Of a DNA stretch of 64,000 bases, positions 35,350 to 47,016 are shown piece by piece. Positions within the stretch are counted from its first letter, which is position 1; the number at the start of each line of letters is the position of its first letter. This DNA is from Siphonodentalium dalli (taxonomy: Eukaryota; Mollusca; Scaphopoda; Gadilida; Siphonodentaliidae). The translations under genes were made by a program, and so were the position numbers. The notes beneath the pieces were generated by a model. That model did no database searches, was not told the DNA's origin, and worked only from the letters and a program-made list of their open reading frames with translations. The stretch covers positions 208,420,151 through 208,484,150 of the forward strand of contig CP136065.1 in NCBI GenBank assembly GCA_032622095.1, written 5' to 3'.

Positions 35350-38300
35350 ATACGGTATTTTGTGTTGACGCGTCAGCGAGTCAATATCTGGAAGTCACTA
35401 TCAGGTGGTATTGCACTACCATGCATCATCAAAATATGCTGTTTGAAATCAAAAGAAGGCACCGAGCTGTCCGTGCCCTCTTATCCAATATTGGATTTTT
35501 AGGGGTTAATAATACCGACCGGAGTCGAGTGAGCGAGTAAGATGTTCTAGGTTGACCTCGTGGGGTATGTCGCTATGTCGCTACGTTATAATGTCGAGAT
35601 ATAGTGTCCACGGGCCCATGGGGCCTCCCGGGCGGTCCCAATGTTCTTTTTGTTTATATACCATTTTATCGGATGTTGAGGGGTTAATAACACCGGCCGG
35701 GGTCGAGCGAGCGAGTACCATTTTGTAGGTTGACCTCGTGGGGTATGTCGCTACGTCATAACGTCGAGATATAGTGTCCACGGGCCCATGGGGCCTCCCG
35801 GGCGGTCCCCGGGCGGTCCCAATGTTCTTTTTGTTTATATACCATTTTATCGGATTTTGAGGGGTTAATAACACCGGCCGGAGTCGAGCGAGCGAGTACC
35901 ATTTTGTAGGTTGACCTCGTGTGGTATGTCGCTACGTTATAACGTCGAGATATAGTGTCCACGGGCCCATGGGGCCTCCCGGGCGGTCCCGGGCGGTCCC
36001 GGGCGGTCCCAATGTTCTTTTTGTTTATATACCATTTTATCGGATTTTGAGGGGTTAATAACACCGGCCGGAGTCGAGCGAGCGAGTACCATTTTGTAGG
36101 TTGACCTCGTGGGGTATGTCGCTACGTTATAACGTCGAGATATAGTGTCCACGGGCCCACGGGGCCTCCCGGGCGGTCCCGGGCGGTCCCGGGCGGTTCC
36201 AATGTTCTTTTTGTTTATATACCATTTTATCGGATGTTGAGGGGTTAATAACACCGACCGGAGTCGAGCGAGCGAGTACCATTTTGTAGGTTGACCTCGT
36301 GGAGTATGTCGCTACGTTATAACGTCGAGATATAGTGTCCACGGGCCCATGGGGCCTCCCGGGCGGTTTCGGGCGGTCCCAATGTTCTTTTTGTTTATAT
36401 ACCATTTTATCGGATTTTGAGGGGTTAATAACACCGGCCGGAGTCGAGCGAGCGAGTAACATTTTATAGGTTGTCCTCGTGGGGTATGTCGCTACGTTAT
36501 AACGTCGAGATATTGTGTCCACGGGCACGTGGGGCCACCCGGGCGGTCCCGGGCGGTCCTAATGTTCTTTTTGTCTATTTACCATTTTATCGGATTTTGA
36601 GGGGTTAATAACACCGGCCGGGGTCGAGCGAGCGAGTACCATTTTCTAGGTTGACCTCATGGGGTATGTCGCTACGTTATAACGTCGAGATATAGTGTCC
36701 ACGAGCCCATGGGGCCTCCCGGGCGGTCCCGGGCGGTCCTGGGCGGTCCCAATGTTATTTTTGTTTATATACCATTTTATCGGATGTTGAGGGGTTAATA
36801 ACACCGGCCGGAGTCGAGCGAGCGAGTACCATTTTGTAGGTTGACCTCGTGGGGTATGTCGCTACGTTATAACGTCGAGATATAGTGTCCACGGGCCCAT
36901 GGGGCCTCCCGGGCGGTCCCGGGCGGTCCCAATGTTATTTTTGTTTATAAACCATTTTGTTGGATTTTGGGGGGTTAATAACACCGGCCGGGGTCGAGCG
37001 AGCGAGTAACATTTTCTAGGTTGACCTCATGGGGTATGTCGCTACGTTATAACGTCGAGATATTGTGTCCACGGGTACGTGGGGCCACCCGGGCGGTCCC
37101 GGGCGATCCCAATGTTCTTTTTGTCTATATACCATTTTGTCGGATTTTGAGGGGTTAATAACACCGGCCGGGTTCGAGCGAGCGAGTAACATTTTCTAGG
37201 TTGACCTCATGGGGTATGTCGCTACGTTATAACGTCGATATATTGTGTCCACGGGCACGTGGGGCCACCCGGGCGGTCCTAATGTTCTTTTTGTCTATTT
37301 ACCATTTTATCGGATATGAGGGGTTAATAACGCCGGCCGGGGTCGAGCGAGGGAGTAACATTTTGTATGTTGACCTCGTGGGGTATGTCGCTATGTTATA
37401 ACGTCGAGATATAGTGTCCACGGGCCCATGGGGCCGCCCGGGCGGTCCCGGGCGGTTCCAAGGTTCTTTTATTTATACACTATTTTACCGGAATTTGAGG
37501 GGTTAATAACATCGGCCGTGGACGCGTCAACGAGTCAATACATGGAATTAACACTCAGGTGTATTGCACTTATTGCACTACCGAGAATCACCAAAATAAT
37601 CTGTCTGAACACACACGAAGACACCAGTAATCACCCAGGCTCTTTTAGCCAATATCGGCATTTGTGGGGTTAATATGACCGGCCGGAGACGAGCGAGCGA
37701 GTAAATTTGTCTATGTTGCCCTCAGGTGGCATGTCGCTACGTTATACCGTCGAGCGAGCGAGTAACATTTTATAGGTTGTCCTCGTGGGGTATGTCGCTA
37801 CGTTATAACGTCGAGATATTGTGTCCACGGGCACGTGGGGCCACCCGGGCGGTCCCGGGCGGTCCTAATGTTCTTTTTGTCTATTTACCATTTTATCGGA
37901 TTTTGAGGGGTTAATAACACCGGCCGGGGTCGAGCGAGCGAGTACCATTTTCTAGGTTGACCTCATGGGGTATGTCGCTACGTTATAACGTCGAGATATA
38001 GTGTCCACGAGCCCATGGGGCCTCCCGGGCGGTCCCGGGCGGTCCTGGGCGGTCCCAATGTTATTTTTGTTTATATACCATTTTATCGGATGTTGAGGGG
38101 TTAATAACACCGGCCGGAGTCGAGCGAGCGAGTACCATTTTGTAGGTTGACCTCGTGGGGTATGTCGCTACGTTATAACGTCGAGATATAGTGTCCACGG
38201 GCCCATGGGGCCTCCCGGGCGGTCCCGGGCGGTCCCAATGTTATTTTTGTTTATAAACCATTTTGTTGGATTTTGGGGGGTTAATAACACCGGCCGGGGT

Positions 38301-39138
38301 CGAGCGAGTAACATTTTCTAGGTTGACCTCATGGGGTATGTCGCTACGTTATAACGTCGAGATATTGTGTCCACGGGTACGTGGGGCCACCCGGGCGGTC
38401 CCGGGCGATCCCAATGTTCTTTTTGTCTATATACCATTTTGTCGGATTTTGAGGGGTTAATAACACCGGCCGGGTTCGAGCGAGCGAGTAACATTTTCTA
38501 GGTTGACCTCATGGGGTATGTCGCTACGTTATAACGTCGATATATTGTGTCCACGGGCACGTGGGGCCACCCGGGCGGTCCTAATGTTCTTTTTGTCTAT
38601 TTACCATTTTATCGGATATGAGGGGTTAATAACGCCGGCCGGGGTCGAGCGAGGGAGTAACATTTTGTATGTTGACCTCGTGGGGTATGTCGCTATGTTA
38701 TAACGTCGAGATATAGTGTCCACGGGCCCATGGGGCCGCCCGGGCGGTCCCGGGCGGTTCCAAGGTTCTTTTGTTTATACACTATTTTACCGGAATTTGA
38801 GGGGTTAATAACATCGGCCGTGGACGCGTCAACGAGTCAATACATGGAATTAACACTCAGGTGTATTGCACTTATTGCACTACCGAGAATCACCAAAATA
38901 ATCTGTCTGAACACACACGAAGACACCAGTAATCACCCAGGCTCTTTTAGCCAATATCGGCATTTGTGGGGTTAATATGACCGGCCGGAGACGAGCGAGC
39001 GAGTAAATTTGTCTATGTTGCCCTCAGGTGGCATGTCGCTACGTTATACCGTCGAGATATTGTGTCCACGGGCTCGTTGGGCCGCCCGGGCGGTCCCGGG
39101 CGGTCCCCGGGCGGTCCCGGGCGGTCCCCGGGCGGTAA
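35350..39138 (-). repeat. right satellite array of the giant element
   Basis: About 18-20 copies of the ~180-bp unit in reverse orientation to the left array (CCTCCCGGGCGGTCCCGGGC, TATACCATTTTATCGGA, GGGGTTAATAACACCGGCCG, GAGCGAGCGAGTAMC, TGTCGCTACGTTATAACGTC). The long variant unit with GACGCGTCARCGAGTCAATA is present at the inner edge (about 35365), at about 37520 and at the outer edge (about 38822), so higher-order structure exists. The open frames of 66-133 codons across it are repeat artefacts. Confidence 0.9.
36443..39050. repeat. 1.3-kb higher-order duplication inside the right array
   Basis: 36443 to about 37750 is repeated at about 37750-39050 almost without change. For example, blocks at 37201 and 37428 recur exactly 1302 bp later, at 38503 and 38730. 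A 4-bp deletion (GAGCGAGCGAG to GAGCGAG near 38300) accounts for the 1306/1302 offset. The junction near 37750 fuses TATACCGTCGAG directly to CGAGCGAGTAAC, showing where the unequal exchange occurred. Confidence 0.85.
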
Positions 39139-39235
39139 TTAGTCACACCGCTTTATCTGTCTAGTATACGGATAGAGGTGTGGTTTATCTGATGGGCTTT
39201 ATCTGTATAGCAGAGAGGGGTATGCGGTGGATAAA
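39139..39235 (+). repeat. host minisatellite flank and right target duplication
   Basis: GCTTTATCTG (39139-39148), then TCTAGTATACGGATAGAGG, TTTATCTGATGG, and GCTTTATCTGTATAGCAGAGAG. These repeat the phrases seen left of the element at 27383-27413, so the element split a pre-existing short tandem repeat. Confidence 0.7.
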
Positions 39236-39494
39236 TCCCGATATATAGTATGTGCAACAATTAATTTAACTCGACGATAAAGAGTGATACCATATAAATA
39301 TTTTTGAAACTAAATATGAAATTCGTGTATCCAGCCCCCACCCCATAAATAACATAAAACAGACAAAAATGGTGTAAGATACATACAGTTATGTTTACAT
39401 GGCGTTCGCTTTGCTTTGTGTGGTATTGTGAAACTTCATGTTCCATATATACTATGATGATGTATTGTCTGAATAAAATATCTTTAAAAACAAT

Positions 39495-39910
39495 TAGTGT
39501 GCAAAAGTTGTAAATATTAGCCAGTTTCTTTGCAAATGATATAAAAGCTATATCCTTCTCGATATTTGAATTGCCATTGTGTTTCGAACATTTCAAAGTT
39601 TAGTATTCTAGCCTATTCCTGACAATGCCATTACTCAGATACACTTGGGGAGATTCGATAATACTTATGGTCTTTCCTATAGAAAGTTCATTTCAATAGA
39701 ATGTTGTTTGATTAACCAAAGGCAAATGTTGGACCCCTCTCCAATTCTGACCTCTGACGACAATCGATGCAGCGATCACAAAAGGACCCAGTCTCATAAG
39801 AGTGTCATACAACAACTCAAAACAACAGGTATGTCTTGGACACAGTAAACGCCATTTGTGTTTGTCGTGTTGAGTACTTCATTCAACGTTTTGCATTTGA
39901 ATATCGTACT
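39495..39910 (+). repeat. interspersed repeat family B, copy 2
   Basis: Direct-orientation match to 4360-4790 (see the shared blocks there). The minus-strand frame 39596-39261 overlaps its left edge and has no recognisable domain. Confidence 0.7.
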
Positions 39911-40403
39911 CAGTTCTAAATTTCAAAACTTATTGTAAACACGCGTTACCTAACCAAGTAACTTTATCACCACAACTTATCAAGTATTGTAATCCCATTC
40001 GCATTGAAGTAACACATTATCCAATCTGCCTATATTTGCGTTGTATGATCATAAATAATTATTCGGGACGTACCCTAGATTCGTGGAACGAGTGGCGTAC
40101 ATTCCCTTCTCATTTTGGTGACTATCCAAAACTCATCTTCAACTCGATAGTTGTAGATATTCCAATAAAAAATCATAACAAATCACCTGAATCTTGCCAA
40201 ATAGACCTCAATCGCATAATACACCGATAGGGCACTTGGAAACATACAACACATTTCTCACCCTTACCATCGGCCGCAAAACAAACGACGATAATCTATA
40301 ATATAATGGAATCCCCACCTCCCAGAGCAGCAATTATTTCCACCCAAACCAAATGTACCAACATCACATTGTATTAAACCGGGAAACAGACACACAAACA
40401 ACA

Positions 40404-41475
40404 ATGCCCTCCCACACAGACATTACTGACAGTAATAATATAAGCAGGGATACTCAAAATGTATTATTATCACAGCTCATTTTAACACTTCAATGAGGGC
40501 AGAGACTGAAAGTGTCAAAATGCGAGCAACGATTGGTGCCGTCCTTGGTATGACCTCAATGATTGACCCCTTCGATGGCAAACCTGATGCATTCCCGCAA
40601 TGGTGTCATCAAATTGAGAAATATTCAACCACAATATCTGCTCAAGATGAGACAATTATTAAAATTACCACAAAAACCAGCCGCTCAGCAGTTTCCGAAT
40701 TCATTCAGTGCTTTATCGCTGAACATAACATTGACGGAAAATTAACGTTCACATGGAACGACCTAAAATCACAATTACGATCACTATTCAGTTTCATAAC
40801 TGACTCGTCTCAGGCTCTTGCCTCATTGCGAGCAATTAGACAAAAAAAACTCTGAGTCAATCCCAATGCTTGTGGAACGAATACGAACCCATGCCAAGCC
40901 GGCATTTGTCGATGAAATTAACACACGAGCAGTACAATTGCAACTGGTTGCATTCTTTTCGGACGGACTTCGTGACACTAATATTAAAAATTAAAAGAGG
41001 ACCCAGTCACACTGGACAGGGCCACAGACAACGCCCTACGCGAAATGAATCATCGACAACGCTTTCACCTCCGTTATGGCGAACATGACATCGACTATCA
41101 CACTAACCATTTTTGACAATTTCAAGGCCCTCAACTGATGGATATTAATCTCAACCAACAACATATTCCGTGATGGCCATCACATTCCGCATATCTCCCC
41201 CGCCAATCCAGAGACACACCACATCCACAATTACCCCACAGACGCCAACCTTCAAATTCTCACCACCCCGAACCTGCCCCACAAATATCATATTTCCCAC
41301 TTCCCCCACAACCCTAACTTAGTATCCCAACAAGACCGTGTACAAGCCATGGATACAGGATTCAACCTAGTCGTCGACCCCTCTGTTGTACATACTGCAG
41401 ACTACAAAATCATACAATGGACACATGTAGGGGTCGTGCCCAAGACAACAAACAACTGATCAAATTTAGCCTCCT
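40404..41475 (+). pseudogene. decayed retroelement Gag (capsid plus CCHC zinc knuckle)
   Basis: An ATG at 40404 opens MPSHTDITDSNN and runs to a frame break near 40490. The frame 40493-40855 encodes MIDPFDGKPDAFPQWCHQIE, a Gag-like motif. After a 1-nt shift at an A run (about 40848), SESIPMLVERIRTHAKPAF and INTRAVQLQLVAFFSDGLRD follow. After another shift near 40990, DPVTLDRATDNALREMNHRQ and RFHLRYGE. A CX2CX4HX4C zinc knuckle (CTYCRLQNHTMDTC) lies at 41387-41428. At least three frame breaks plus stops make it non-functional. No protease or reverse transcriptase follows. Probably Ty3/Gypsy- or BEL-like; the clade is not resolved. Confidence 0.7.
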
Positions 41476-44400
41476 ATGCAACCAAAGGGATGAGTCCAAT
41501 TTCACACTAAATTCACACCATTAATATCCAACAAAACGGAACCAAAACGGGCTTTTCTGACTTGACAGGTATTTCAGATATAAAATCAGTTTTAGGGGGG
41601 AGGGTTAAGTTTTTGAAAATATCTCGGCTTGTTGGATATCAATGGTTGTGATTTTGATACCAATGAATCAGGTATATAATTCTGAAAATTATGATGGGCC
41701 ACTGAGAGCTTTATACTAACAAATGAAAATTTTATAGAAAATCTTCTGGAAAACTTTTTTGAGAAAGCACTGCAATTTATGCATTTGTTTTGGCATTTTC
41801 GTGAATTTTTCGCAAAAATTGTAGAAGAATATCATTTACTGCACCCCATTAATGTTAAGCAACCCAGATAGAATAAATATCTGATATTCAAATATATTTT
41901 ATTCGACATTTGTCTTGTTTTACTGGTTTTCCTGATTATACTAAATTTTGCAGGTCAAAAACACTAAAAATGTCAAAAAACTATATTTTCCACCTGCTCC
42001 GCCCTGGATACCTCAGTGTTTAGGAACCGCCATGGGGCAAGGATAATTGGAGATAGCGTCAAAATTTCAACCCTTTCGTGTGATACTACCCTCATCTGGG
42101 GGCCGGTCTATATATTCAACATACCTTCCCACCTTTATATATTACAACTTATAAATGTGTCTATCACCAATTTCCTATATTTCACTTATCATTATGTATC
42201 TATCGCTATCATTCAAACTAAACCCCGTCACGCGTTCATACATTCCCCGATTATGTCCTGATTATGTCCATTCCTTCATATAACATAAGATTTTCCGCTA
42301 TGCTGAAAAATCTCACGCGGGTATGGGAAGTATGTGACATAACTACGCATGCCCCATGACATAACTACCCATGCCCCATTATATTCCCACAACCTGATTC
42401 AAGGGCGTATAGCACTGCTCGTATATTATACCCATTCTACGTATAGTAGAACCCAAATTCGAATATCAGTGCTCGGTTCCTAACAGAAATCCTCACATAT
42501 CTTAATCACAGCTCAGACCTGCACACGATGAAGTTGATCCCCAAATATGGTCACAGGGAATGACTATAACGGCAGAGCGAATACCGATGTGCATTGCCAT
42601 ATACCTCATCTAATATTCACACCAAATAGTATATAAGTAACAGCAACACCCCGATACATCATGCTTTTACTTTTATCATTTCATCTTGAGGTTCTTATAC
42701 CTACCCGAGCATCACCTGTCATTCGGGTCCTTCATTCCGCGACCTTGGTTGTATACCTTGGTTGTATATTATCTTCTACTTCATACATTAAAGATTGGTA
42801 TCTATATATATGTATTATTATTACATCACACATTTGACATTCAGTAAAAGTTCAGTGTCATGACCTTACGTCGTTTCGTTAACATCAGCTGAAAAATACC
42901 TATCTTGAACATTTAATAGGTCATGTTCTGTTCATAACTTTCAAGAAACTGTAACAACGATCACTCTACCAACCCAACCCAATCTCTATAGTTAGGCATC
43001 TCTAATTCCCGTAAGGGTAGTGGTACGTCAGCCCATATATGATGTATTAAGCTCAGGAATCTAGCTTGCTGTCACGTGTTTGCTAAGGCCAGATATATCA
43101 GGGTTTCGACGATATAAAATGGCAATTTGCCCGCAAGTTTGGTACCATCGGGCTCATATTTGCCGTGGTAGTCCATTAACTATTCATAAAATAGAATCTT
43201 GGCTATTTTCCTATATAGAAACTTACAACGTGGTGTATCTCTAAATATATACAAACATTTTTGTCGACTTCACCAAACGTATATATGGTGATGATATAAT
43301 GTATATACATAATATATTGGTTTATATAGTGACACTGATTGTGTCAGGATTGGGGTCTGTGCAGTAGGGATGATGGTTAGTCGTTGGCATTGACAAAGCT
43401 TAAAATGTTACCTTTTAACCAGAGCAGCACCGGGTAACCATGTTAGTTAATATATGCGGACATTCTCCCGTATTTTCCTTAACTAATTTCAATCAAGGCA
43501 ATACTTTACCACCAGTGACGTTTGGCAAGGAGTGCGTTGGACATTTTATGCCTGACATAACATTAGTTGGTAATTTCCAACCAAATTTAGATTGAATTTG
43601 TTCTGATGGTTTGATATTTCCGTTTTAGCAAGTTTGCTACTGGCCAAGAACTTTTCTATGACCAAGAAAGTTAAAAGAATTATAGAGGGAAACATATTTG
43701 AGTTGCAGAAAACACCCCCTTGTCCACCCATACACCCCTCATACGTGCCCAGAAAACATAGTTTGGCCCCTCGGTTGATATTAAATTGTAACATTTTTAC
43801 CAATATGCGACTGGCCAAGTTGTGTCTGTTTTGGTCTCACCCAATGTCTGCTTTATTCACATAGTCGTCTATTCGCAGATAACTATTTTATATGTCATGG
43901 CAGTTGAGGTGACTTTAAATCTCAATTTAAACAAACTATTGAAGGCTTTAAGACCTTAAAATTGTTGATATTTCAAAATGGATTTTCTTAAAGACAATAT
44001 GGATTTTTTTTTAATTTGGTACATATTTTTAATATAACATACAGTTTAAGAACCATGAATCATTTTGAATTTACAAGTCAACTTTCTATAGTTATATGGC
44101 ATGAACAATCTTTGAAAGTTCACTGCGTTATGGTCCTAAAGTTTACGAGTGCAGTTTTTATATCCATGATATCATATTTGGAGATAGTAATATTCTATAT
44201 TGAAGCATGTTTTATTATATGCTTGCCTATAAAATAGCGGGAAATTACCGAAACATAGATCTTTGTATGTATCTCTTAGAAGCTACAGTGAAATACGATT
44301 TCGTTATTTCACTGTAAGTTTCGTTATATTTCACTGGTGGTTTACGCGAGCAGAACATTTGAAGTCAAATTCTATAACCGAGCGTTAAAGTAAATTGTCT

Positions 44401-44827
44401 GCAAACTTATCGGTTATAACCCATAAGCTTATTCGAAACAAGAGTTATTTCTTATAATTTATTCCGTCATTTCACATGAGAACCACCATAAGTAGAAGGC
44501 AGAAGTAAAACAAGCGAAAAACTTTCCAAAGAAAACTATTCAAGTTTCATAAGATATTCGCCGTTTTTGATTGGCTAGCCGGTACTTATCACGCACTGTG
44601 CAGATGGGTCACGCGCACGTGGGATTTATATATTTCGACTGTGGTGACACATTCGATTCCATGTTTCATTTCTGTTCATGAGTCTTGTTGCTTTATCCAT
44701 GTAATTGTGCGCACACTTATGATAAGTATGAAGTATTGTTCAAATTGCTGTACCATTAAAAGTAAAAATGCCGCATAGCTTAGCAATTTTGAACTTTACT
44801 AAGGTGCATATAATAAAGAGAATACGT
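41476..44827. other. no recognisable gene; possible LTR-like segment near 42590-42830
   Basis: 42630-42640 (AGTATATAAGTAAC) resembles a TATA box, and a polyadenylation-like CATTAAAG follows at about 42786, so a downstream LTR of the Gag remnant is conceivable. I found no matching upstream copy. Short frames at 43546-43864 and 44016-44237 lack support. Confidence 0.3.
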
Positions 44828-44973
44828 ACAGTTTTTTGTTTGAATACTTGAAACATCTCATTCGTGTCTGGAACGAAATATCGAATTTTCACTTGCGGCT
44901 TGCAGCCACTCGTGAAAATTCGATATTTCTTTCCAGACACTCATGAAATATTTCGGTATTCAAACAAAAACTG
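44828..44973. repeat. ~146-bp palindromic element
   Basis: ACAGTTTTTTGTTTGAATAC, GTGTCTGG and GAAATATCGAATTTTCAC on the left are mirrored by GTGAAAATTCGATATTTC, CCAGACAC and GTATTCAAACAAAAACTGT on the right. The arms are ~65 bp with small mismatches. Confidence 0.75.
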
Positions 44974-46566
44974 TAGATATCTCTGTATATCATGTAATTG
45001 AAATTTAATTTTACTCAACAATATTTCACAAATGAAGCCCCCTCTTACAGAGCTCTTTAAAAACACTTCTCCGGAGCGCGACTTGTGATGTGTACCATAC
45101 AAGTCGGAGAACAATATAATGCACCTCACAAGTTACCCTTGGTGGGGCCATCCGTCTGTCCGTAGACACATGAATCCGGCACGAGAACTCGAGTATTGTT
45201 TTATCAGATCGTGTTCATATTGTATGTGCAGTTTTATGATAACACACCCCTCATCAGTATATATTTTGGTATGGATTGGTTGATCGGTTTAGAAAATATT
45301 AACACTTTGCATCCATCACATAGAATTGTGCAATCCGATGCGATAACTCAAATATTTGTATGTGCTGGCACACATTTTGGTATCGATCGGTGGATTGGTT
45401 TAGAAAAGGAGTAGCTCTTCCCATACATTCATAGACACATGCTATCCGAAGCAATAACTCAATTACGTTTCATCTGATATTCTCATATTTATTATCTAGG
45501 TTTATTTTTGGCATACTTTCGCGTGTATTAATTAATTAGTTGGATTTGAAAATTATTTTAATTCTTCCCACCCACCCTGTAGACGTATGTTATCACTATC
45601 AAACTCAAATATTTGCTGCTAGCCAATATCAGTTATCCGTGCATTTTGCAACAATAGATTAATATACCCGTCCCAAATATGATTTCACTGTTTCAACAAG
45701 GCATAATACTAAATTAACCCTTCCACTTCGAACCAGCTTAATTAGTGATTACTCTATAAAACACCTATTGAATATTGTTATAACATTAGAGGTGATGTCC
45801 TGTTTAGAAAATTCCTAAAATGCATGTGTTTAATATCAATAAATAAATGACGAATACCAAGCCTAGTGTTGATGGGTTGTATATGTACCAGAATATATGT
45901 CTGTGGCTGCTTTTGTAAACCCAGGTACCGCTATAGAATATGCGTGGTGTTTACATGTGTCACTGCCACAATAATTAATTAGCTGCGCTGGATGACACCA
46001 GTGAAAACAATAGTGTTATTATTTGGCAGTTTATTACGTGCAATTTATAAACTACTTTTTGTTGAAACATTAATCCCCTTCCAGTCGATCATGGACACAT
46101 TACAGTTGATTTGATAACGAACATGTTTGTAATCCGAGGGTGTTTATATTTCATGACACATGTAGTTTATGATAACAGCCTCCCGACCTGTATAGTTAGG
46201 GACATATGTTTGATTTTCTTAAAACATATTAAACCCGTTCACCAATTCCAAAGACACATGCTATCCTATATGATCATAACATTTCTCACCCAATCATTAT
46301 CATAATTCCAAGTCAGATAAATGTTTCGCACAAGAGGATATTTCTGGTTCTATGCCATGTCTTTCCAATCATCTTCACTTTTTATGAACAGTTATATATA
46401 ATTTTGTTCCAGATTGATGATTTTGACTGTTGTAGTCGGTATGGTTGAATGTATGGGTTAACCATCCGACGACCCTTGATCGGCCTCTTTTGTTTTCATA
46501 TTTCGATACCGGAAAAGATTCAAAGTGAATATGTTATTAGGTGTATTTTGGAGCACAAATCTCTGT
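44974..46566. repeat. diverged repeats, no gene
   Basis: Phrases such as TAGACACATGCTATCC, GATAACTCAAATATTTG and TTGGTATSGATYGGTKGATYGG recur between 45150 and 46290, indicating strongly diverged repeats of unclear unit length. Nothing coding is recognised. Confidence 0.4.
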
Positions 46567-46757
46567 GGCATTAATATTTCTCGATTGGAACGAGAGCTGC
46601 TAGGTTTCTACAATACCTGACGTACCGTGTGGCATTAACACTTCTCGATTGGAACGAGAGCAGCGAGGTTTCTACAATACATGACGTAACGTGTGGCGTT
46701 AACATTTCTCGATTGGAATGAGAGCAACGGGGTTACTACAATACATGACGTACTTGC
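46567..46757 (+). repeat. three 64-bp tandem units ending at a splice acceptor
   Basis: GGCRTTAAYAYTTCTCGATT starts at 46567, 46631 and 46695. Each unit contains GGAAYGAGAGC, TCTACAATAC and TGACGTA. The last unit ends about 10 bp before the acceptor of the lectin exon, so the array occupies the branch-point region of the intron. Confidence 0.9.
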
Positions 46758-46768
46758 TCTTCTTTTAG

Positions 46769-47016
46769 ATATGATGTGGATCGACGGGAGGAGGAGGAAC
46801 AACTCGATCTTGGGCGGGGATTATGTTCACTGGGATGGAACACCGATGGCGTACCTCACACCAGATCACGGCCTGATGATTCCGACTGACTATGTGGCTT
46901 GCATAGACAAAAACTACAACGGAAATGGAGGGTTCAACCCCGACGGATACGAATTCGTCGATCGACCAGAGAGCGCGATATATAACTTCATCTGTCAGAT
47001 TGGTCACATGTTCTAA
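46769..47016 (+). CDS. C-type lectin domain gene, C-terminal exon
   Basis: Acceptor CTTCTTTTAG|AT at 46768/46769. The exon encodes MMWIDGRRRNN, GGDYVHWDGTPMAYL and IPTDYVACIDKNYNG, then FICQIGHMF and TAA at 47014. WIDGRR, the W-DG core and the two Cys (ACID, FICQ) are the usual second half of a C-type lectin-like domain. The sugar-specificity EPN/QPD and WND motifs are not evident, so calcium-dependent sugar binding is doubtful. Entry needs one base from the previous exon, exactly what the donor at 20994 supplies (giving Asp at the joint). A possible polyadenylation signal ATTAAA lies at 47271-47276. Alternative: a separate paralogue with its own lost first half. Confidence 0.75.

Larger units (their letters stand above)
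27414..39138. mobile_element. 11.7-kb giant inverted-repeat element with satellite termini and captured PHD-OTU gene
   Basis: The outer ends GGTGTGACTAATTACCGCCC (27414) and its complement (ending 39138) are perfect inverted repeats, flanked by the 10-bp direct repeat GCTTTATCTG on both sides. Inward, both ends carry arrays of the same ~180-bp GC-rich unit in opposite orientation (left ~1.8 kb, right ~3.6 kb). The ~6-kb interior carries a minus-strand PHD-OTU gene fragment and several nested repeats. Long TIRs, subterminal tandem repeats, a 9-11-bp target duplication and captured exons are known features of Mutator-like (Pack-MULE) and fold-back elements. No transposase was seen, so the superfamily is inferred. 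It lies in the large intron of the lectin gene. Confidence 0.8.

Noticed and set aside
35163-35540. 125-codon open frame at the inner edge of the right array
   Set aside because: Its second half is the long variant satellite unit (GACGCGTCAGCGAGTCAATA); the first half has no recognisable feature.
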